Source: JBBQER01 sp052148155 | GTDB taxonomy: Bacteria; Actinomycetota; Acidimicrobiia; IMCC26256; PALSA-610 | Direction: 5' to 3' | Length of the DNA stretch: 10,374 nt | Assembly (NCBI GenBank): GCA_052148155.1 | Contig: JBKQIY010000184.1 | Location: 1-10,374 of the forward strand | Part shown: positions 6,687 to 10,374 of the stretch, piece by piece | Layout: the number at the start of each line of letters is the position of its first letter | Numbering within the stretch: the first letter of the stretch is position 1 | Program-made: the position numbers and the translations under genes | The notes under the pieces: generated by a model | Told to the model about the DNA's origin: nothing | The model's database searches: none | Seen by the model: the letters and a program-made list of their open reading frames with translations, nothing else

Positions 6687-6716
6687 ATTATATCTCATTT
6701 ACGAGATACTTTGACA
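6687..6716 (-). promoter_or_regulatory. abiE promoter with overlapping inverted-repeat operator
   Basis: On the minus strand a perfect -10 TATAAT (6692-6687) lies seven bases before ATG 6680, consistent with leaderless transcription. An inverted repeat TATCTC/GAGATA (6691-6696 and 6703-6708, six-base spacer) touches the -10, so AbiEi binding there would block RNA polymerase. No good -35 is seen. This region is AT-rich against its surroundings. Confidence 0.6.
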
Positions 6717-7088
6717 TGTAGGAGTGTCGAGGTGCTGTGAAAACAGCATATAGGAGCTATTTCGCAGTATCAGTTGAGACACAGGCCAGAAGCCCACTGG
6801 CGACGGCCCAGCTGGACCCGCCCACGGCAATACCGCCGGGGGTGCCAGCGTTCAGCGCCGTTTCCGATGAGTCCTACCTGACCGCGCTGTTCGTGGGATC
6901 TGCGGCAAGCCAACTACGGCCGCGCGCGTTGACCGCGACTCGCCTGACGTTGTGTCGAACGTCCACACGGGTGAAACACCCGTGAGCTCGTCGGGCCACG
7001 TCCGCACAGTTCCCCGACCTCTGTGCGTTTGCGCTGGCGTCCTCGGCTCTGTCCACCGAGGTGTCCTGCCGACGCGTACGTCGCCCAC
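6717..7088. other. Gene-free stretch with two hairpins
   Basis: No convincing gene. A GTG-started frame at 6737-6985 (82 codons) resembles nothing known and lacks a ribosome site. Two tight inverted repeats stand out: TGCTGT-GAAA-ACAGCA (6733-6748, a GNRA-type loop) and CACGGGTG-AAA-CACCCGTG (6966-6984, 8-bp stem). Neither is followed by a T tract, so they are not classical terminators. The stretch ends at box B. Confidence 0.5.
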
Positions 7089-7113
7089 GTTGTAGGGATG
7101 AAAGTAGGGATGG
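7089..7113 (+). repeat. Tandem 12-mer box B
   Basis: Identical over 25 nt to box A at 4905-4929. It lies 38 nt left of tail repeat 2, unlike the other boxes, which lie 90-100 nt to the right of a tail. It is followed by a GGTCT-CA-AGACC palindrome (about 7117-7128). Confidence 0.7.
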
Positions 7114-7151
7114 GTCGGGTCTCAAGACCGAGCCGACGGGACCACGTGCGA

Positions 7152-7229
7152 TCAGGGAATGTGCAGGCCGGAGATGCTGCGCGCCACGACCAGGCGCTGA
7201 ATCTCGGAAGTGCCCTCAAATATCGTGTA
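7152..7229 (-). repeat. Acyl-CoA dehydrogenase 3'-end repeat, copy 2
   Basis: Encodes the same 25-residue dehydrogenase C-terminus (EGTSEIQRLVVAR core) and ends with TGA at 7154-7152. Homology with copy 1 extends past the tail to about 7320, including a shared GACGTCCGCTGAGCAGG-type stretch, so copies 1 and 2 share one type of flank; copy 3 differs there. Confidence 0.85.
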
Positions 7230-7324
7230 GCTCACGCGCCTACGTAAGGCCATTCGTCGGACGTCCGCTGAGCAGGGCCAATTCGGATGCCTGGTCCGTC
7301 CAGTGCGACCAGTAGCCGTGAAGG

Positions 7325-7346
7325 GTAGGGATGAAAATAGGGATGG
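7325..7346 (+). repeat. Tandem 12-mer box C
   Basis: Variant of boxes A and B (GTAGGGATGAAA then ATAGGGATGG), one G-to-A change in the second half. It lies about 95 nt right of tail repeat 2 and 35 nt before the intact antitoxin ATG. Confidence 0.65.
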
Positions 7347-7356
7347 CGTTGGCTGC

Positions 7357-7374
7357 ATGCCACCGTGGTATCAT
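7357..7374 (+). promoter_or_regulatory. Promoter and operator of the intact RHH/Doc module
   Basis: An imperfect palindrome ATGCCACCGTGGTAT (7357-7371) overlaps a -10-like TATCAT (7369-7374) placed six bases before ATG 7381, implying a leaderless message. The core CACCGTG is at the same distance from the ATG as in copy 1, suggesting it is the antitoxin-binding site. Confidence 0.5.
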
Positions 7375-7380
7375 GCCGTC

Positions 7381-7590
7381 ATGGCGAAGAATTTGACCGT
7401 GCGCCTTCCCGAGCAGCTGGCCGCCGACGCCGAGGCACTCGCGCGTGTCGAGGGTCACAGCTTGAACGAAACGATCAAGCAAGCACTCGAGGCGGCAATC
7501 GAACGCCGCCGCAAGGATCCGAAGTTCCAGGCGCGGCTGCGAAGGATCATCGACGAGGACCGAGAGCTGCTCGAACGCCTCGCGAGGTGA
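7381..7590 (+). CDS. Ribbon-helix-helix antitoxin of a Doc-type toxin
   Basis: A 69-residue Arc/MetJ-like antitoxin. Residues 4-10 (NLTVRLP) form the DNA-contacting beta strand and about 11-43 the two helices (EQLAADAEALARVEGHS, then LNETIKQALEAAIE). The charged tail RRRKDPKFQARLRRIIDEDR is the likely toxin-binding region. Such antitoxins block their toxin and repress their own operon. The ATG at 7381 follows a -10-like TATCAT by only six bases. Its TGA (7588-7590) overlaps the toxin GTG (7587-7589). The partner is RHH rather than the Phd fold of phage P1, a common exchange in Doc modules. Intact, unlike the copy at 199-412. Confidence 0.92.
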   Translation: MAKNLTVRLPEQLAADAEALARVEGHSLNETIKQALEAAIERRRKDPKFQARLRRIIDEDRELLERLAR

Positions 7591-7994
7591 CTGTCGAGTG
7601 CCTCGACCTCGCCGACTTCATCGCCATTGCCGCAGCGGTAACCGATCTCGACGAAGACACCGTCGTCAAGGTCGCCGACCTCGGTCTTGCGGACTCGGCG
7701 CTCCACGCGCCTTCGGCCGCATTTGGCGATCGCGAGTTCTACGAGGACTTCGTGGATAAAGCGGCCGTTCTCGTCGTTCGTCTCGCGCGCAACCATCCTC
7801 TCCCCGACGGGAACAAGCGCGCGGCCTGGGTTTCGATGCGAATGTTCATCCACGTGAACGGCTGGTCGTGGTCTCGACGACCCGAACTCGACGAAGGTGA
7901 GAGCACAGTTCTGGCAATCGCGGCCGGCGAGTTGGACGAGGAACGAACGGCGGTGTGGCTCCGCGCCTACCTCATCGCACCCGAACCCAAATAA
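7587..7994 (+). CDS. doc: Death-on-curing (Doc/Fic-fold) toxin
   Basis: A 135-residue toxin. The P1 Doc prototype phosphorylates elongation factor EF-Tu and halts translation. The motif HPLPDGNKRAA (70-80) has the Doc form (GNK instead of the Fic GNG), with His70, Asp74, Asn76, Lys77 and Arg78 present. Upstream LGLADSALHAPSAAFG (32-47) and FVDKAAVLVVRLARN (55-69), and downstream MFIHVNGW then AVWLRAYL, match short actinobacterial Doc proteins in length and order. The start is GTG 7587, overlapping the antitoxin stop as GTGA. An upstream in-frame extension lies inside the antitoxin gene and is rejected. All key residues are intact, so the module is probably functional. Confidence 0.92.
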   Translation: MTVECLDLADFIAIAAAVTDLDEDTVVKVADLGLADSALHAPSAAFGDREFYEDFVDKAAVLVVRLARNHPLPDGNKRAAWVSMRMFIHVNGWSWSRRPELDEGESTVLAIAAGELDEERTAVWLRAYLIAPEPK

Positions 7995-8002
7995 TCGCCG
8001 TC

Positions 8003-8262
8003 CTACTTGTCCTCGTCGTCGTCCTCGTCGAATCCGTCATTCCAGCAGCCACAGGAGATGAGCTGACCGGGCGACTCGGGCATCGTTCGACATCGCAGCC
8101 AAGATTTACGGAAACCGCCCCCGCTTCGCACCGCACTGAGTTAGTGCATCGCCGTCGAGTACGGCGATGGCGGGCGAACTACCGACGCGCCATCATCGCC
8201 TGCGAAAGCGTGCAGCCCGCGGCGGTCGTCATTTCCAGGTTGCAGTCCATGCAGGTTGCCAC
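8003..8262 (-). pseudogene. Small zinc-ribbon-like protein gene, decayed (copy 2)
   Basis: Convergent with doc, 8 nt after its stop. From GTG 8262 the minus strand reads VATCMDCNLEMTTAAGCTLS. An extra base then produces an early TAG. Later frames give LDGDALTQCGAK, CDVERCP and GQLISCGCWNDGFDE, ending in an acidic tail and stop at 8005-8003. At least two frame changes and a TAA in the middle make it non-functional. It keeps the first CxxC that copy 1 lost, while copy 1 keeps the PGGLHH middle, so the two decayed independently. Family recognised from memory as an uncharacterised, probably zinc-binding actinobacterial protein. Confidence 0.6.
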
Positions 8263-8387
8263 GGCACTGATGATGCACCTCAGGGTACGACATCAACGCT
8301 CAGTGAGCGTGGCGCAGATCGCGCGGCCAGCACACGCTGCCACCCTCCTGCATCTGATGTGAATCAGTGACGGCGGGCGGGCGCAGG

Positions 8388-8465
8388 TTAAGGAATGTGC
8401 AGACCGGAAATGCTGCGGGCCACTACCAAACGCTGGATCTCGGACGTGCCTTCGAAGATCGTGTA
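8388..8465 (-). repeat. Acyl-CoA dehydrogenase 3'-end repeat, copy 3
   Basis: Encodes the same 25-residue C-terminus and keeps a stop, TAA at 8390-8388. It differs from copy 1 at five codons, all synonymous. Homology breaks immediately upstream of the tyrosine codon (GTCTGC here against GCTCAC in the others), which marks one boundary of the conserved core. Confidence 0.85.
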
Positions 8466-8557
8466 GGTCTGCAACCTTCGTCTGCGCAATACGACGTAGT
8501 GCGCTGACCTCGGCGTTTGCGTCCGGAGGGTCCGCTCAATCGCGGCCGGTCCTGCGA

Positions 8558-8582
8558 GTTGTTGGGATGAATGTTGGGATAG
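8558..8582 (+). repeat. Tandem 12-mer box D (variant)
   Basis: GTTGGGATGAAT followed by GTTGGGATAG. Compared with boxes A and B, the same base has changed in both halves (GTAGGG to GTTGGG), keeping the tandem symmetry. It lies 93 nt right of tail repeat 3. From here to 8791 no gene is seen; a short run of GATGCG hexamers occurs near 8646-8666. Confidence 0.6.
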
Positions 8583-8791
8583 CCGGATCGGCACTCCGGC
8601 AATGCGAGCCGGTCGGAGCGAAAGCAGCGCGATGGCGACCGACGCCGATGCGGATGCGGATGCGCACGCGCTCTGCTCGCGAAATCGATCGGTTGGCGAC
8701 TGGCAACGTCCAGGACTGCAGGTCGCCTCTGTTGTGGAAACGCCGAAGCGCCAGCCCTCGCGTCGGGTGCGCGATCAGGTCGGTGTCGGTG

Positions 8792-10374
8792 TCACGAGAG
8801 TGCGGCTCCTGGGTTCTCGATTGATCGGCTTTCGAGCCAGGCCGGTCGAGCAAGGAGCGCGGCGAGGCCGGCCCCGGCGGCGGGCAGACCGAGGGTCAGG
8901 AGGAGGACGACTGCCCACGGCATCGTGAAGGGCACCGCGATTGTTGGCTCGGCGTGGTTGAACGAGTCGATCCCGACCTTCACCAACCCGACCACGAGTA
9001 CTGCGCTCAACCACGTCACGATGGTTAACAGTAAGGCGGTCTGTACCGCTGCGGCGCTTCGCACTTGGTGGGGTGTGGCGCCGATTCGTTCGAGTCGTTC
9101 GACGTCGCGACGACGGTCGATGGTGTCGATCGTCAGCGTGACGAGCAGTGTCACCAATGCGATGAGTGCTGCGACGCCGGCCCATGTCCATCGCGCGGCG
9201 GCCGACGTTGCGGCCCACGGTGCTTGCCGCAACGATGCACTGACGGCTACTTGCGCGACCTGGGCGCCGAGCGGCACAAGCGATCCGCGTGGGCCGATCA
9301 GGGTCAGCTGAGGCTGTGACGTCACGCGCACGGCGCGGGCGACGGCCGCGAGGCGCGTCAGCTGCGCGTCGGTGAGGGGCTTTGGCGAGCGGATGAACAT
9401 TCCCGAGACGGCGGTCGGTAGACCCACGGCACTTTTCGCTGGTACTTCGTAGTACACCGCGTCCGCGAACGACACCGCGGGTAAGGGACCGCCGTCGCGG
9501 AAGGTCTGGAGGATCGCGTCCTCGCTTGGGACGCGCGTCACACCGATCATTGAGAGGTCGGGTCCGACAACGTCGGAGCTCAGAAGTTGATAGGTCGAGG
9601 GCGCGCTGTAACGGGCGGGGCCGCCGTACACATCGCGCAGTCGGGCGTCGGCGATGATGTACGGCCCGAAATCGCACGGGTTGCAGTCCGGAGCGAAGGC
9701 CACGGCGTTCGAGGTGACTCGTTCGCCCAGACTGTGGAGCTCGACTATCTCTGCGCCAGGCACCGCGCGGGCAATCGCGACGCGTACACCGTTCAGATCG
9801 CTGCCGGTGAAGCCGGGCGCGAATGCCGGGAAAGAAAACTGGAAGGGCGTCGTCGGTTGGGCGACTGGATTCAGGCGCATGAGTGCGACATTGCGCGGCA
9901 GCACGGGCAGACGTGCGAGCCGCTCGTCGAGCAGATGTTGGGTGTCGGGGCGTGCCTGGACCGATGCGCCGAGTACGGCGAACACGGTCGCGAGGGTGAC
10001 CGCGGCGACGATCACGAAACGAACCGTGGCCGGCGTCCGGTGGCGAGCCGCGATCGCGACGACCGACCGACACATCGGGACGTTCCCGAGTGCACGGACG
10101 GCCCAGTTCGAGGTTGGACCGGTCACGATCAGACCCACGATGACGAGCAACAGGACAACCCGCCCGCCGGTAAGAGACAGGTCGAAGTCGCTGCGGACGC
10201 CGCTCGCTTGGCTCAGCATCAACAGACGCGCAAGGGCCACGATTCCGACGCGTACGCCAACACCCGCTCCCGACATGACACGGCGCGTACGGCTGCGTTT
10301 CGAGGCTCGGAGTCGAGTTGTCGGCAGGCACGCCGCGATGGCGAGCAGCCCCAGTTGCCACAGCACGACGGCGA
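8792..10374 (-). CDS. FtsX/MacB-type ABC transporter permease, C-terminal part (5' end off the window)
   Basis: The minus-strand frame is open from the right edge to TGA at 8794-8792, about 526 residues visible. Hydrophobic segments lie near visible residues 1-14, 69-83 and 115-135. A large soluble, presumably extracytoplasmic domain of about 250 residues follows, then three C-terminal helices near 390-412, 440-462 and 480-503. Between the first two of these is the cytoplasmic stretch DTIDRRRDVERLERIGATPHQ, typical of FtsX-like permeases (ERxxxLRxIGATxxQ). This is the second half of a two-FtsX-domain permease, usually 750-900 residues. The substrate is unknown. GTG 10366 is not taken as the start because the frame continues to the edge. 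A competing Arg-rich frame in the same strand (8775-10361) is a shadow. Confidence 0.88.
   Translation of the reverse strand, partial: AVVLWQLGLLAIAACLPTTRLRASKRSRTRRVMSGAGVGVRVGIVALARLLMLSQASGVRSDFDLSLTGGRVVLLLVIVGLIVTGPTSNWAVRALGNVPMCRSVVAIAARHRTPATVRFVIVAAVTLATVFAVLGASVQARPDTQHLLDERLARLPVLPRNVALMRLNPVAQPTTPFQFSFPAFAPGFTGSDLNGVRVAIARAVPGAEIVELHSLGERVTSNAVAFAPDCNPCDFGPYIIADARLRDVYGGPARYSAPSTYQLLSSDVVGPDLSMIGVTRVPSEDAILQTFRDGGPLPAVSFADAVYYEVPAKSAVGLPTAVSGMFIRSPKPLTDAQLTRLAAVARAVRVTSQPQLTLIGPRGSLVPLGAQVAQVAVSASLRQAPWAATSAAARWTWAGVAALIALVTLLVTLTIDTIDRRRDVERLERIGATPHQVRSAAAVQTALLLTIVTWLSAVLVVGLVKVGIDSFNHAEPTIAVPFTMPWAVVLLLTLGLPAAGAGLAALLARPAWLESRSIENPGAALS

Larger units (their letters stand above)
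4735..7229. mobile_element. Putative AbiE-bearing mini-element between tail repeats 1 and 2
   Basis: The interval between two tail repeats contains only the AbiEi/AbiEii pair plus about 400 bp of apparently non-coding DNA. A tandem 12-mer box lies near each end: 4905-4929, about 93 nt inside tail 1, and 7089-7113, about 38 nt before tail 2. A circle made by recombination between the tails would place box, core and box together, like a phage attP with two arms. No recombinase is encoded, so any mobility would depend on an integrase supplied elsewhere. This is inference from arrangement. Confidence 0.45.
7152..8465. mobile_element. Putative RHH/Doc-bearing cassette between tail repeats 2 and 3
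   Basis: Holds an intact antitoxin/Doc pair and a decayed zinc-ribbon-like gene, bounded by dehydrogenase tails. The order toxin module (+), zinc-ribbon gene (-), tail (-) is the same as in the degenerate cassette 199-4812 once its 3.5-kb insertion is removed, so the two are paralogous cassettes. No recombinase is encoded. The element status is inferred from the repeat arrangement. Confidence 0.45.

Noticed and set aside
6737..6985. An 82-codon GTG-started plus-strand frame
   Set aside because: No ribosome site, no recognisable family, and its start lies inside a hairpin. A TTGACA at 6711-6716 has no -10 at proper spacing.
4905..8582. The four boxes as a CRISPR array
   Set aside because: Spacing between copies ranges from about 200 nt to over 2 kb and the intervals contain genes; no cas genes are seen.
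8775..10361. A second long minus-strand frame (528 codons) over the FtsX permease
   Set aside because: Extremely Arg/Pro-rich with no membrane segments; the neighbouring frame gives clear transmembrane helices and FtsX motifs.

Overview
The window is GC-rich. It shows leaderless-looking promoters, GTG starts with 4-base GTGA gene overlaps, a DrrAB-type exporter and a WYL regulator. This fits an actinobacterium, probably an uncultured Acidimicrobiia-like or related lineage; that placement is inference from gene style only. The left four fifths is a patchwork accessory region. The right end (8792 onward) is the 3' part of a large FtsX-type ABC permease on the minus strand that runs off the window.

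Layout. 1-150 (-): remnant of a tyrosine-recombinase N-terminus. 199-815 (+): a decayed toxin-antitoxin pair (ribbon-helix-helix antitoxin plus Doc/Fic toxin), each gene broken by one frameshift. 816-907 and 4420-4612 (-): two halves of a decayed small zinc-ribbon-like gene, split by a 3.5-kb segment flanked by a perfect 29-bp direct repeat (879-907 and 4420-4448). That segment holds a VOC protein, a DrrA-like ATPase and an ABC-2 permease in one minus-strand operon, and a divergent WYL regulator with a perfect 11+11 palindrome between them. 5038-6680 (-): an intact AbiEi/AbiEii type IV toxin-antitoxin pair. 7381-7994 (+): an intact version of the RHH/Doc pair, followed by a second decayed copy of the zinc-ribbon gene (8003-8262, -).

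The organising signal is a 78-bp direct repeat at 4735-4812, 7152-7229 and 8388-8465. On the minus strand each copy encodes the same 25-residue peptide, the C-terminus of an acyl-CoA dehydrogenase, and in copies 2 and 3 it ends at a stop codon. All nucleotide differences among the three copies inside the 25 codons are synonymous, and no dehydrogenase body is present in the window. Beside the tails lie four copies of a tandem 12-mer box (4905-4929, 7089-7113, 7325-7346, 8558-8582).

My reading is an array of small, integrase-less integrative elements, each bringing a toxin-antitoxin module. They would have inserted head to tail at the 3' end of an acyl-CoA dehydrogenase gene, with the tail as attachment core and the boxes as recombinase arm sites. 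The array structure is visible in the sequence; the integration mechanism is inference.
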